From Terana coerulea (taxonomy: Eukaryota; Basidiomycota; Agaricomycetes; Polyporales; Phanerochaetaceae), in NCBI GenBank assembly GCA_024811115.1, contig JAKOGH010000090.1, positions 1-20,318 of the forward strand: a DNA stretch of 20,318 nucleotides. Direction: 5' to 3'. The position numbers and the translations under genes were made by a program. Below the pieces are notes generated by a model. The model made no database searches, was not told the origin of the DNA, and saw only the letters and a program-made list of their open reading frames with translations. Every line of letters begins with the position of its first letter. The stretch's first letter is position 1. Below, piece after piece: positions 1-8,907 of the stretch.

Positions 1-12
1 CGATGGGTTCAG

Positions 13-849
13 CTACTGTCGTGGCGCGCGTCGGAGGGGATGTCCGGTATGGGTCGCGTTGGATGGGTCGGGTGGTGTCCGACCAGTGTTGCTCGTGCCA
101 ACTGACCATTCCGACTGAGGATCGGAGGCGACGGTGACGACCAGATGGAGGGTGTGTGCGCGGGCGGTGGTGTAACGTATGTCGAGTGGAGATGCAGAGG
201 CCGCGGGAGTGAGGAACATCGGCTGCTCGTCGACTCTCGGTTGCGCGACTTCCGGTCGTGGATCGCGTAGCCGAACTTCGTAGGGTATGGGCTGGCGTAT
301 AGCGCGATGAATGAACTGGACACAAGCCTGGATTCGCCCACACGTAGTAGGGATTCCAGTTTGGTCGTAACTGACGCGTGGTGTTCGAGGCATCGCCGCC
401 TGGTCTCGAGCTCCTTCCAGTTGCTCGGCCATCTTTTGGGAGTGATCCAGATGGCGTGCTTCGGCTCTGGCGTGGATAAGGATACGACGAGGAGTAAAAT
501 CGGAGAAGAGCTCATCTCCGTGCAGACAAGGACGGGTTCGAACGCACTCGAGGAGGGCCTCGATGAGTCGTTGCTTGCGTTGCTTAGCTGCGTCTCCTTG
601 GACGTAGTCGAGTGACAACTGTCCTCGCTGAAGCCTGGAGAATATTCCGTCGATATGAGTATCGTATCTATATTCGAGTAAAGACTGAATGAGGTTTCCG
701 GTTCCTCGCGTTCGACAGGACGGGTCCGGAGACTTCGGAAATAAGGGGAAGGGGTGAAGTCCTTGGTAGAATTGGCGGTGCCAATCAAGCGATTGACAGT
801 GTTAGCGATGGGTTGGAGTGTAGCATTCGCGAGTGGGGGCTGATGACAT
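13..849 (-). pseudogene. Extra ORF downstream of pol in the retroelement (unknown function)
   Basis: From an ATG at 849 (MSSAPTRECYTPTHR) the minus frame hits one TAA at 804-802. It then stays open for over 260 codons in the same frame to the stop at 13. It begins only 70 bp after the pol stop and is on the same strand. The open part includes YRYDTHIDGIFSRLQRGQ, RQRLIEALLE-like charged helices and SQKMAEQLEGARDQAA, suggesting a helical, possibly coiled-coil middle, followed by a Pro/Thr/Ser-rich tail. An overlapping frame (788-9) is also open; I prefer this one because its codons favour C or G at third positions and it contains the ATG. I do not recognise a family. The single stop could be a mutation or be removed by splicing. 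Confidence 0.5.
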
Positions 850-918
850 GTTCTGAGTGCTGGTTGGTTTAGAGGAGTGTTGAGAGGATGAGGATGGTGG
901 CCAAGTGCTGAGTCTTAC

Positions 919-1073
919 TTATACTTGGTGAGGACCTCTGACGCGCCCAAGCTCGTCCTTTGTCATCCATTGGTTTTCTTCGTCGGACTGCCCTTTCCAC
1001 TGCGAGGTACTGCGTGTGTTCCGCGCGCTTGATGATTCAGGATGGCTTCGACTTCGTACATCTCCTGACCGTC
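919..1073 (-). pseudogene. Integrase C-terminal chromodomain
   Basis: This region is too broken to stand out as one ORF. One minus frame from 1073 reads DGQEMYEVEAILNH, the typical first chromodomain strand. After a shift comes a QYL fragment, and after another WKGQSDEENQWMTKDELGR, matching the WKGy..EENtWe core. A TAA at 921-919 closes the frame after PHQV and would be the natural end of pol. Chromodomains on integrase are thought to steer insertion toward particular chromatin marks. Two frameshifts lie inside about 155 bp. Confidence 0.8.
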
Positions 1074-1216
1074 CACGAGATCTGGCGGTGGGATTTAGAA
1101 GTTAGGTGCATGCTGCTCTGTCTCCTGATAAGGGTCAGCAGGGATGCGTGGAAGGTGTCGTGACATTTCATCCTCTTTGGTAAGGCCAGCTGATAGACGC
1201 GGGGGGATGAACTTTC

Positions 1217-2228
1217 TTAATTTTGAATGGTCCTTCGTTTTGGTGATAGCTTTCGGTTGGGGTACCCCGTGTTCAGGTTCCTTGTATCAAGCCAGACCTT
1301 CTGACCTTGGGTAAAGGGTTTGAACTGACCCGTGTCTTTCTTATTATGAATTGCACTGCCATGTCGAGGGGGCGCAGCTGCTTCTTCTTTTGCTTTGCTG
1401 TGATCTTCCATCCAAATCTGGGTGGTAGGGACGGTTGATTGACGCTGTGGGAATTGCTTTGGGATGGAATCGCGTGCGTGAGGAAGAAGGGGAATGTTTC
1501 GTTGCGGAGTGTTCTCGATTGTTGTGTGGGTCAGCATCAGCCAGGTAGTCTACCCATTCGGTAGGGTGTGCGTGGCGAAGATGCGAAGGTAGGTTTCGAG
1601 TTCTTGGTTAACTCGTTCTGTTTCTCCGTCTGTTTTGGGGATGATAGGCGGTGGACATGCTTCTTTTGACTACCAGGTCTCAGGAGCTCTTCCATGACTT
1701 TTGATGCGAATTGGGGCCTCTGTCTGATAGGAATTTGTCGGGCATGCCAAATCGCTTGTAGACGTGTCGGTGGTAGAGTTTCGCTGTTCTATAGCATCTA
1801 TTTCCTTCGTACATGGGATAAAAATTACCCTTTGTAGCATCGTGGTCGACCGCGGCCATTACTGAGTCTTTTCCTTCGAGCTTAGGGAGTGCCGAGATGA
1901 AGTCGCACGTTACGGCGAACGGTTGTCCACTATGTTCTGGTTTCAATGGAGTTAACAGTGGAATGCGTGGGGTGTGTGTTGACTTTCATCTGTTGACAAA
2001 GAGCGCATCCTTTTACGAATTGTCCTACAAATGCTGCCATTCCTGGCCAGTAGTAATCTCGACGTAGAAGTTCCAGTGTTTTGTACTTTGGTGTCCTGAT
2101 GACTGGGCTTCATGGTATAGGTCTGTAATATCGGTTCCGGAGGTCTTTGTTACTTGAGTACGTAGCATTTGCCGTTGAACATGAGTAGTCCGTTTGCATG
2201 GTCCAGTCCGTTTTGTTTGTGCGCCCAA
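1217..2228 (-). pseudogene. Integrase: zinc-binding, catalytic core and C-terminal part, frameshifted
   Basis: Frame 2228-2025 ends in [19 protein letters not shown], matching the His-rich LYHD..GH..K.LE part of the N-terminal HHCC domain, with the two Cys lost to a frame change. Frame 1946-1680 has VTCDFISALPKLEGKDSV and PDKFLSDRGPN, the first two acidic residues of the D,D-35-E core; the Glu is not visible in that frame. Frame 1537-1217 carries VWLDTRNLNTGYPNRKLSPK, the segment that precedes the GPY/F module in chromovirus integrases. Order and motifs are clear, but the reading frame is broken at least three times. Confidence 0.85.
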
Positions 2229-2565
2229 GGGTTTCCTGTCTTCCTTCGGCTACTTCTATTGCTTTGAGTCCGTATTCATGCGTCTCCTAGGGCTATCGAA
2301 TTCGATCTCCCATGACATAGTCCGTGGTGATTGTGCTTGGATGTCCTGGGACCACTGGATGTTGGTAAATAAATGATCGGGAGTACTATTGCGTCTGCGA
2401 ACAGTTCGTCTGGAAGGAGTGTTTCATCCTGCGTTATACGTGATCTGAGTCGTCGAGATGTCCTAGGCGAGATATCGTGTTGGATTGCACTAGAGTGGGA
2501 CCTTTGCAGTATTCGAGTTTCATGTCAAAGTCCGACAAAACAGTTTCCATCGTGCTTGTCGCGGT

Positions 2566-2905
2566 TTAATTGTCGAGCGGATCGGAAATACGTGAGATTC
2601 TTGTGGTCTGTGAGTACTGCGTACCGGGATGGGGAGATCCGTGAATGTGTCTCCATTCGCGAGGGCTCGTACTATTCGAATAGTTCACGGTCGTAGATTT
2701 AGTAGTTCCGTTCTGGTTGATTAAAACTTTTTGACAGGTATGCCACTGGGTGCCAATCTCCGTTTTCGTCCGGTTGTCGCAGTACCCCTCCCGTGCCAAA
2801 TTTTGATGCGTCTGACTCGATGAGGAAGGGTTTAGACGTGTCGGGTAATATGAGGACTGGGGACGAGGTGAACCGTTGTTTCAAGGTTCGAAGGCTTTCT
2901 GGCAT
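2566..2905 (-). pseudogene. RNase H domain of pol
   Basis: Minus frame 2905-2699 reads [18 protein letters not shown] and [15 protein letters not shown], the first catalytic Asp region and the S-LNPAE-like segment of Gypsy RNase H. A second frame (2799-2566) continues with a decayed EWRHYLEG-like stretch, read here as REWRHIHGSPHP. The downstream TDH-type motif is not intact in one frame. In an active element this domain degrades the RNA strand of the RNA:DNA hybrid. Confidence 0.8.
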
Positions 2906-2947
2906 TCGTTGACCAATTCCAAGCTATCCCTTTTCTAGTGAGCTCGT

Positions 2948-3882
2948 TTAAGGGTCGCGAGGTCGGAAAAGTGACTGATGAAGCGTCTGTAGAAATTGCC
3001 AAATCAGAAAGGCTCGTACTTGTTTTACCGTGGTAGGTGCCGGTAGGTCGATTATTCCCTGAATTTTCGCCTGGTCCATAAGGACTTTGTTATGCCGGAT
3101 GATTACCCCTAGGAAGTCTACTTCTTGACGTCGAATGCGCATTTCTCGAGTTTGCAATAGAGATCGTTATCGTCTAGTTTCTTCAGTACTCGTTTGGTTC
3201 GTTCTGCGTGTTGTTCTTCATCTTCGGAGTGAAGCATCATATCGTCCATGTAGATAGTTAACCATCCTTCATCGACTTCGTCGCGGAATATGTGGTCTAT
3301 CATTGCCTGGAAGGTTGCCGGGGAGTTGCACATGCCAAAAACATAACCATTGGTTCGAACAACCCTTGATTGGTTTTGAGCGCTCCCTTCCATTGATCAC
3401 CATCCTTGATCCTGATGTTGTTGTACCCAGCTCTGAGATCGAGCTTGGTAAAAATCGTGGATCCTTGGAGTTTGTCGATGAGTTCGCTGATGAGAGAGTA
3501 GCGGATATGTATTCTTGACTGTTCCTTCGTTAAGATACCGGTAGTCTTGGCATGGTCTTAGTGACCCGTCTTTCTTGCCTACAAAGAAGAATGGTGATGC
3601 CATGGGGGATTTCGATGGTCGAATATATCCTTTACGAAGATTTTCCTCTAGAAACTCCTTGAGTTTCTCCTGTTCCAGAGGTGACAGCGGGTACACTTTG
3701 CAATCTTTTGGTACAAAGTCATCCTTGAGGTCGATGGCGTGATCGTAGGGACAGGATTCTGGGAATCGTTCGGAGGCCTTTTTCTCAAACACCGACGCGT
3801 ACTCGGTATTTTTCCTGGTACTTGAGTTGTCGTCTGAGTATTGGCTTTCGCGCGAATTCCATTGCCGGGTTGACTTTAGCAT
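2948..3882 (-). pseudogene. pol: Reverse transcriptase domain of pol
   Basis: Three successive frames make up the RT. The 3882-3397 frame has the pre-finger and finger region, with [38 protein letters not shown] and DYRYLNE. The 3393-3118 frame has [15 protein letters not shown] and the polymerase motif YMDD, then KLEKCAFDVKK. The third continues VDFLGVIIRHNKV to 2948 with the thumb and connection (QVRAFL). These are hallmark Ty3/Gypsy RT motifs. Further upstream (4006-3785) a fragment containing KVNPAMEFA appears to be the linker from protease. Catalytic Asp residues are present, but the frame breaks make the copy non-functional. Confidence 0.92.
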
Positions 3883-4034
3883 TGATCCATAGTGCTCGCG
3901 TAGCTATGGGGTTTATGTCTTCAGTCCAGGTTACCGCTGTAAGTTTCTTTTCTCCTGGTAGGTAGGAATATAGGATATCGCCTTCCTCCAATTCTCCAGG
4001 TGTCATGAGGTCAACTGTTCGTAATTGAGCGAAA

Positions 4035-4500
4035 TTAATCGTTGGTTCGTCGGCTGGTCGGTAAGATTTCAGGGTCTTCTGACGACAGTTTGTTAATCCT
4101 TCGATCGTCCTCGTCAGGTAGTACTTCTACTGAGACCCGTTTTCCAAACTGGAGGCGTCCATCCTTCCAGTTGATGGCTGGGTTTCTATCCTTGAGCCAA
4201 GTGATGCCAAGGATGACTTCCTCTCTGCCTAAGTTCGTGACGAGGAAGTTTGTTTGAATGGTGCGGCCTCCGACCGTCATAGGTATTTCTACCTCATGTG
4301 TTATGCGTCCGACGGTTTGGAGTGCCGTCGACGTTAAACACCGCAATGGTTCGCTCGAGTTTTCGTGACTTGAGCTTGAGTTTCTTCACCATTTTCTCAG
4401 ATATGAATGTTCCTCCTGCTCCTGAGTCTACGAGGGCGGGTGTTTCGACGATTCTCTCTCCTTTCAACGTTATAGGGATGCGCATAGACATTGCATTCAT
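4035..4500 (-). pseudogene. Retropepsin-like aspartic protease domain of pol
   Basis: The minus frame at 4500-4294 contains ALVDSGAGGTFIS, the active-site D-S-G followed by a Gly-rich turn typical of retropepsin-like domains. The second half (NLGREEVILGITWLKDRNP) lies in a neighbouring frame to 4035 and carries the hydrophobic-hydrophobic-Gly flap partner ILG and the Gypsy-typical GITWL. The break is near 4320. A family member cleaves the Gag-Pol polyprotein. An in-frame run upstream (ending in AEMNAMSMRIPITLKG) links it to the end of gag, consistent with one ancestral gag-pol frame. Confidence 0.8.
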
Positions 4501-4562
4501 TTCAGCTATAAGTACAGAGTAGGTGGAGATGCGAACAGGAGCTGACGTCGAGGCAGGCTCTT

Positions 4563-5987
4563 TTAGGAAAAATCCTTTCCAAGTCCTTTGGCGAGGTTCT
4601 TGCGCTGCTTCTTGGAAAGCGAGCTGATGAGGTTGCGAATGACCATTTCTTCGTCCTCGTCTTCTTCGTCAGAGTCCTCCAACTCCTCGTCGCTAGAGTT
4701 GTCGTTCGTAACAACGGTGGCCCTCACGCACCGTAGTGCGCGGCTTCGGCTTCTTTCCATTGTCTTGGTCGGAGGGTTTCTTCCTTTTGGTTGGGCAATC
4801 CTTAGCAAGATGTCCCTTACCTCCACAGTTGTAGCATAGGCCCTTCTTCCTGGCCTCCTGCCTTTCCTCTTTAGTTCTAATCGCATCTACGTCCATCGCG
4901 TTTTCGTCCCTATCTTCGGATTTGTGCGATCGGTGACGTTTGTCGTCTTCGTCGTCGTCGTCTTCGATGAATTTAATCACCGAGTCGTACCAGGCTGATA
5001 GCGTGGTTGGTTTCACCGCTGAGCTGAGGCGAATTTGGTTTTCATGTCGACAGGGATGCATTTCTTGAAGCTCCTGATGAGCTGAGCGTCGGTGTCGCTG
5101 CCTTTGAGCTGTAACGCGAGATGTCTGAATTTGATCACTGTTTTCCTAACAGTGTCTTTCTTGTCTCGTTCGGATCTGTTTTTAAGGCGTTCAATTTTCC
5201 TTAAAGCGTTCGAGATATCATCGCTGGACAAAGATTTTGTCGAAATCATCCCAAAATTCGGCAAGAGTGCCGGGATATCCTTTATCTCCGTATTCATCGA
5301 GTTTCAGATCTGCCCAGGATTTGGCTGATCCTTTTGTCATGTAGGAGAGGGCGAAGATGATTCTTTCCTTTCGCGAGGGCGAAGTCGGTGGGGTATGCTT
5401 CAAAATAGAGGTGACGGCCTCTTTGAATTCCTTGACGCGTTTTTCTGAGCCGTCAAACTCATCTGGGGTCCTAAGTTTTGTTGCTTTCGAGGATTTCTTC
5501 GTGGTTGCTCCCGTCGAGGTTGAATTTGCCGTGATTGCAGCCTTGATTTCCTGTATCCCTTGATCTACATCCGGCAAACTTCTGGGCCATTCTTGTTTCC
5601 ATTGTCTGTGCCATTCCTTGTTTCTTCACTACTTCCGTTCGGTATTTCCTGGCTTTCTGCTCCGGTGGGATCCCGAGTTAGAGTGTAGAATTCGATTTGT
5701 TTGTCTAGGCACTCGAGGAAATGTTCGAATGTTACTTCAACTTGGTTTATGAAGACGGTGAAGGGTTCGTCAGTTTGGTTGACGATGAAATTGGGGTTGA
5801 CAGGGTCTAGGGGATTGGAATCGGATGTGGAGGATGAGATGGTTCGTGGGATCTGGTGTTGGCCTCTGGTACACAGTTCGTAACCTTCGGTGGGTTGGAT
5901 TGTTTTCTTGTCTGGTGTGTTTCGGTTCTTTGCAGGGGTTCTCGTCGCAGAATCGTAGGATTCCTGTGTCGGTTGCGAAGTTGACAT
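4563..5987 (-). pseudogene. gag: Ty3/Gypsy gag: capsid region and CCHC zinc knuckle, frameshifted
   Basis: The likely start is the ATG at 5987 (MSTSQPTQES). The capsid-like part occupies 5577-5013 in two frames: the first carries a hydrophobic, Trp-containing helix region (FALSYMTKGSAKSWADLK) and the second continues with a charged helical stretch, consistent with a Retrotrans_gag fold. The nucleocapsid knuckle CYNCGGKGHLAKDC (C-x2-C-x4-H-x4-C) lies in the 5061-4693 frame. A run of acidic residues precedes the knuckle and another follows it in a different frame (to 4563). At least three frame changes are needed to read it through, so this is a dead copy. It packages element RNA in an intact relative. 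Confidence 0.85.
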
Positions 5988-6012
5988 CTGTTCCTGATTT
6001 CAGATGAAATCG

Positions 6013-6033
6013 GTGTGTACGAAGCGTACACAC
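6013..6033 (-). other. Hairpin in retroelement leader just upstream of gag
   Basis: GTGTGTAC and GTACACAC form a perfect 8-bp inverted repeat around a 5-nt loop, about 25 nt before the gag ATG at 5987. In RNA this would fold into a stem next to the start codon. It could be a packaging or translation element, or chance. Confidence 0.5.
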
Positions 6034-6178
6034 AGTTCCGTTGGCGTCTGCCGTGGTGGTTCGGTGAGCCCTTGTCCTTGTTACAGGACCAGGGTTGGAG
6101 TTTCGGGATAACTAGTTAAGTAGTCGGCCGTTCGGTGGGTTCTGGGTGACTTAGACTCAAAAGAGTCGGTCGGTTCGA

Positions 6179-6189
6179 AACTGCGATCT
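6179..6189 (-). other. Self-primer binding site (PBS)
   Basis: Minus-strand AGATCGCAGTT, 2 nt inside the LTR end at 6192, is an 11-of-11 complement of the predicted transcript start at 6323-6313. The region does not begin with TGG, so it does not look like an ordinary tRNA-CCA primer site. Eleven nucleotides is also the self-primer length known for fission yeast Tf1. Confidence 0.75.
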
Positions 6190-6312
6190 AATGTTAAGAC
6201 CAAAGGTTGTTGCGCAATGAGCTGGGGGCTCAATGCGACTCTGAGGGCTATTACGGAGGTTTCCCTCTAGCACGCAGAGACTGACCAGAGATATCGATGT
6301 TAATAAACAAAG

Positions 6313-6357
6313 AGATCGCAGTTAAGGCTATGAGGCCTTGACTGGTCGATCTTTATA
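6313..6357 (-). promoter_or_regulatory. LTR core promoter: TATA box and predicted transcript start
   Basis: On the minus strand TATAAA lies at 6357-6352. About 30 nt downstream begins AACTGCGATCT (6323-6313), which is exactly complementary to the putative primer-binding site at 6179-6189. In self-priming elements of the Tf1 type the mRNA 5' end anneals to the PBS, so this match predicts the start near 6323. TATA spacing and the PBS match independently point to the same position. Confidence 0.75.
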
Positions 6358-6459
6358 CTACTGTACAAGATGGTGGCGTGGGAGAGCATACTACGTATCC
6401 GTACTAGTGTTGAGACTAGTAGATGAGTCTGGGCAGGGCATAGGGTACGCTACGCTGGC

Positions 6460-6490
6460 TGAGTCATAGGGCACAGGGCGAGGTGAGTCA
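6460..6490 (-). promoter_or_regulatory. Two bZIP-type (AP-1/Gcn4-like) sites in U3
   Basis: TGAGTCA occurs at 6460-6466 and again at 6484-6490, both upstream of the LTR TATA box. TGA(G/C)TCA is the classic binding core of Gcn4/AP-1 family bZIP factors. Two perfect copies 24 bp apart in a short U3 suggest stress-type or amino-acid-type control of the element; that role is inferred. Confidence 0.45.
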
Positions 6491-6613
6491 TGAGTCGCGA
6501 ACCGAGCCAATATTGCTAATCGTTCGAATAAAAGAATAATTCTGTCCGTAACATTTAACAGAAACACGCTTCCAAATCTCATTTGCCCACTTCCGAGGTG
6601 TTATTTCCTTGCT

Positions 6614-7486
6614 CTAAGGCGGGGGCAGCGTAGCCCTGATGGCGAGGATCTTCTGGAAAGCAGGGCGCGCCATGAGCTTCTCGTGCCGCCTGTGCCGTAT
6701 GTAAGCAAAGCAATGGAAGGTGAAGCATGCGTCAAACACTCACGCTGCGGTAGCAGGGAACTCCTTCGCAAAGTCAAGGCCCTTCAACGTGAGCCTGAGA
6801 ACCGTGCGGTTCCACCTTCGGGTGCGTTCAGTACCATTTCAAGTCCCAGACCACCTTGTAGTGTATGTATACTCACTCGATAAAGGCAAGGTCTGCGACG
6901 GTCACCTTCTCGCCGAGGATATAGGGCTGCTTGGATAGTACACCCTCGAGCACGCCGAAAATACGGAGTTCCTCATCCGCTTGATCGCGCTCGGAATGTG
7001 CTCCTCGTGCCGAACCGTGAACTAGTGCGCCTGCCCGAAGTACGCGCCCTGGCCCGACGCCTGGAAGTACAGCTACTGGAGCTGGTGGTCTCGTCCCCGG
7101 GGCGGAGATAATGTGCTCGGGGTCGTACTTGTCGATGATGTATTGGATGACGGCGTTGGACTCCCTGTCAGGGCTGTCAGCAGAAAGGCGAGGAGACGAT
7201 CGAGCAGCGCACCAGACGACGAAGTCGCCGTTCCTGTGGTCGACGAGGGCGGGGATACGCCCGTTCGGGTTGAATTTGACGAACTCGGGGCTCTTGTGCT
7301 CGTTCTTGGCGAAGTTGAAGTAGATCGACTCGTAAGTGAGGCTGAACTCTTCGAGGACGAGAGCGACCTTCTTGTATTCCGACATGGTGTTCAGCGACAC
7401 AGTGACAGTTACAGCCAGAGCAGAACCTACCATCCGCTGGGTCCGCCAAGGTGGGAGTACAGAGTGAACTGCTTGCCGTGCGACAT
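6614..7486 (-). pseudogene. Ure2p-like glutathione S-transferase pseudogene
   Basis: By comparison with the intact paralogue at 15229-16130, five exons can be placed: 7486-7431 (MSHGKQFTLYSHLGGPSGW), 7371-7213 (KVALVLEEFSLTYESIYF... to VVW), 7164-6877, then two short terminal exons ending at the TAG at 6616-6614. Damage seen directly: the intron-1 acceptor is CAA where the paralogue has CAG; exon 3 carries two in-frame TAG codons where Trp is expected (7075-7073 and 7024-7022, between QASGQGAYFGQAH and its flanks); and exon 3 has indels that shift the frame on both sides of that stretch, with a net loss of 12 nt. The GSH-binding region (NPNGRIPALVDH, ESNAVIQYI) is still readable, so decay looks fairly recent. 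Exons 4 and 5 remain open. Confidence 0.9.
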
Positions 7487-7579
7487 TCTGAAGTGCTGTG
7501 AGAAGTCTACTGAGTAGAGTTTGTTGTGAAGAGATGAGAGGGTTCTTCGATGCTGTCGAATACCTCAGCTCTGTCTGCC

Positions 7580-7588
7580 TTATATATA
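7580..7588 (-). promoter_or_regulatory. TATA box of the GST pseudogene
   Basis: GTATATATAAGG on the minus strand lies about 95-100 bp before the ATG at 7486, a normal distance for a fungal TATA promoter. The equivalent position of the intact paralogue reads ACGTATT and lacks a TATA. Confidence 0.5.
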
Positions 7589-7945
7589 CCCGCTGTCCCT
7601 CGCGTTTCTCGAATGTCTGTGTTTCGGATATTCCAGCGGACCTTCACTGTTCACCGTTTGTAGCCGTATACACCACTCGCTGTCCGTCAATTGGCGCTTT
7701 CATGTATATGGCGCACTCTCTACGGCTGACCAGCATCTGGATTCATCAGTCGAGACGGCGTCTGTATGGCTAAGCGCTCACTTGACGTGGGTCTGTAAGT
7801 GAATATCGATCGTCCTTCAGGCTTCGTAGGCTGAGTTGCATTATCGACGCTAAGAAATCAAGGTACATGTTGTGCGATAGCAGGCGTGGCACAAGTCCGT
7901 CGTGTCGCCGTGCCGCAACGGGCGGCGCTACGCGGGTGGCGTTCG

Positions 7946-8870
7946 TTGTGCTCATAAGCATCTCAGCTATACAAGAATTCAACAAAAGATGGCGCAATGC
8001 AGCAGAATAGTAAACTCACATTCAAATTTCGATCGATTCAGCTCTTCAACGCCTCCGATGAGGATTGATTACCAAGCAAAATCCTTCGATGCTTGGCCCT
8101 CGGAGCATATGGTTGCTATTCCGTCCGACCTTCGCTCTGAATCCCACTCCGCTGACTGCGTCGAGCATGCTCTTGCACCGTGAAGAGCGGCGGGAAGAAT
8201 CCTTGCACTTGAATATACGAACATTGCAGCCACCGTCCGAACATGAACTGTTCCTCTGTTGGACATCGTGCCACGTGCATTACAGAAGCGATTGCAACTG
8301 AGGTAAACACGCGTAGGGGAGAGTTGATCAACTGACAACGACGGTCTCGCGTCGGCTTTCGAGATTGATGATCACAAGCGTAAAGAGCCATGCAATTGCT
8401 AAGCGTACAATGTATTCACAATGATCGACCCCTATTGCTCACAACCTCAAATCAGATCAAGCAGACTTTGAATGTAGTGTGTAGCCCAGCACTCACCAGA
8501 GTTGCTTACACAAGTTCCGAGTCTCTAGCAAGATTACAGGTCATCAGAAGACGCACGACGTCGTTTTTGAGTAGATTGATGAGCTACGCCAAGTATGCAC
8601 CACGGTCAACCACGGCTTCAGAGTACACTGATAGGCACAAAATTGGTATGACGTCGTGGTCCAGAGCTGGGTGGGTGCGACAGCGAGACTGCAGAGAGCC
8701 CGAAGCCTGAGCAAGATGTCCGAGTCCTCATTCACGAGGCGCTGTCGAAACGTTGAGTAGCGTTGAGTCGGTTGGGTACTGCAGGCACTGTGGAAGATGG
8801 TGGACAACCAGTGACAAACAGCCACGGAAGAAGCGAAACTGCAACCGGCGCCTACCGGGTGCCACAAAGC
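7946..8870. other. Intergenic spacer without a supported gene
   Basis: Short ORFs occur on both strands but none shows a recognisable motif, codon bias or intron structure. This is the left half of the spacer between the two GST copies; the transposon at 8881-14746 splits it from 14756-15184. Confidence 0.6.
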
Positions 8871-8879
8871 CCAATTGAT
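8871..8879. repeat. Target site duplication, left copy
   Basis: CCAATTGAT immediately left of the element, followed by one C before the TIR. The right copy is followed by G, so the duplication is 9 bp perfect, or 10 bp with the last base diverged. Confidence 0.8.
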
Positions 8880-8880
8880 C

Positions 8881-8907
8881 AGTAATATGCTCGGGAGTGG
8901 AAGGTCC
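8881..8907 (+). repeat. Left terminal inverted repeat of the transposon
   Basis: It starts AGTAATATGCTCGG; the reverse complement of the right end starts AGTTATATGCTCGG. Over 27 positions there are 5 mismatches, at positions 4, 15, 16, 23 and 26. Confidence 0.85.

Larger units (their letters stand above)
1..6560 (-). mobile_element. Ty3/Gypsy chromovirus (Tf1/sushi-like), degenerate, 3' end outside window
   Basis: Reading the minus strand from 6560 downwards gives the order LTR, primer site, gag with zinc knuckle, aspartic protease, reverse transcriptase, RNase H, integrase, chromodomain, then a further ORF. Integrase lying after RT/RNase H is the Ty3/Gypsy order, and the chromodomain places it among chromoviruses. 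Every core domain is split across two or three frames, so this copy cannot encode a working polyprotein without many frameshift and stop bypasses. Only the 5' LTR is present; the extra ORF runs almost to base 1 and no second LTR is seen, so the element continues left of the window. The 5 bp outside the LTR (6561-6565, gaaac) predict the target duplication expected at the missing left end. Confidence 0.95.
6192..6560 (-). repeat. 5' LTR of the Ty3/Gypsy element (369 bp)
   Basis: The boundaries are set by perfect 6-bp terminal inverted repeats, TGTTAA at 6192-6197 and TTAACA at 6555-6560, giving the canonical TG...CA ends. A TATA box lies inside and the predicted primer-binding site is 2 bp inside the internal boundary, both as expected. 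U3 would be about 6560-6324 and R-U5 about 6323-6192. The partner LTR is not in the window, so the assignment rests on ends, promoter and PBS rather than on a repeat pair. Confidence 0.85.
6566..7945 (-). repeat. Direct duplication, copy A (GST locus with upstream region)
   Basis: This stretch aligns by eye with 15185-16583 in the same orientation, covering the whole GST gene, its 5' region and a conserved upstream block. Shared landmarks include AAATCTC plus TTCCTTGCTC after the stop codon, identical exon-2 length (159 nt), and ATCGATCGTCCTTC about 330 bp upstream of the ATG. Similarity fades near 7945. Edges are approximate. Confidence 0.8.

Noticed and set aside
9..788. 259-codon minus-strand frame overlapping the extra retroelement ORF
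   Set aside because: It overlaps the frame with better third-position bias and an upstream ATG; the two cannot both be main coding frames. It may be partly real only if a frameshift exists near 660.
6171..6191. tRNA-like T-arm GGTTCGAA next to the LTR, suggesting a tRNA gene or tRNA primer
   Set aside because: No acceptor, D or anticodon arm is present and no CCA-complementary TGG; the adjacent sequence is better explained as a self-primer site.
7113..7517. 134-codon plus-strand ORF over the GST pseudogene
   Set aside because: Antisense shadow of GST exons 1-3; the paralogous exon structure proves the minus strand is coding.
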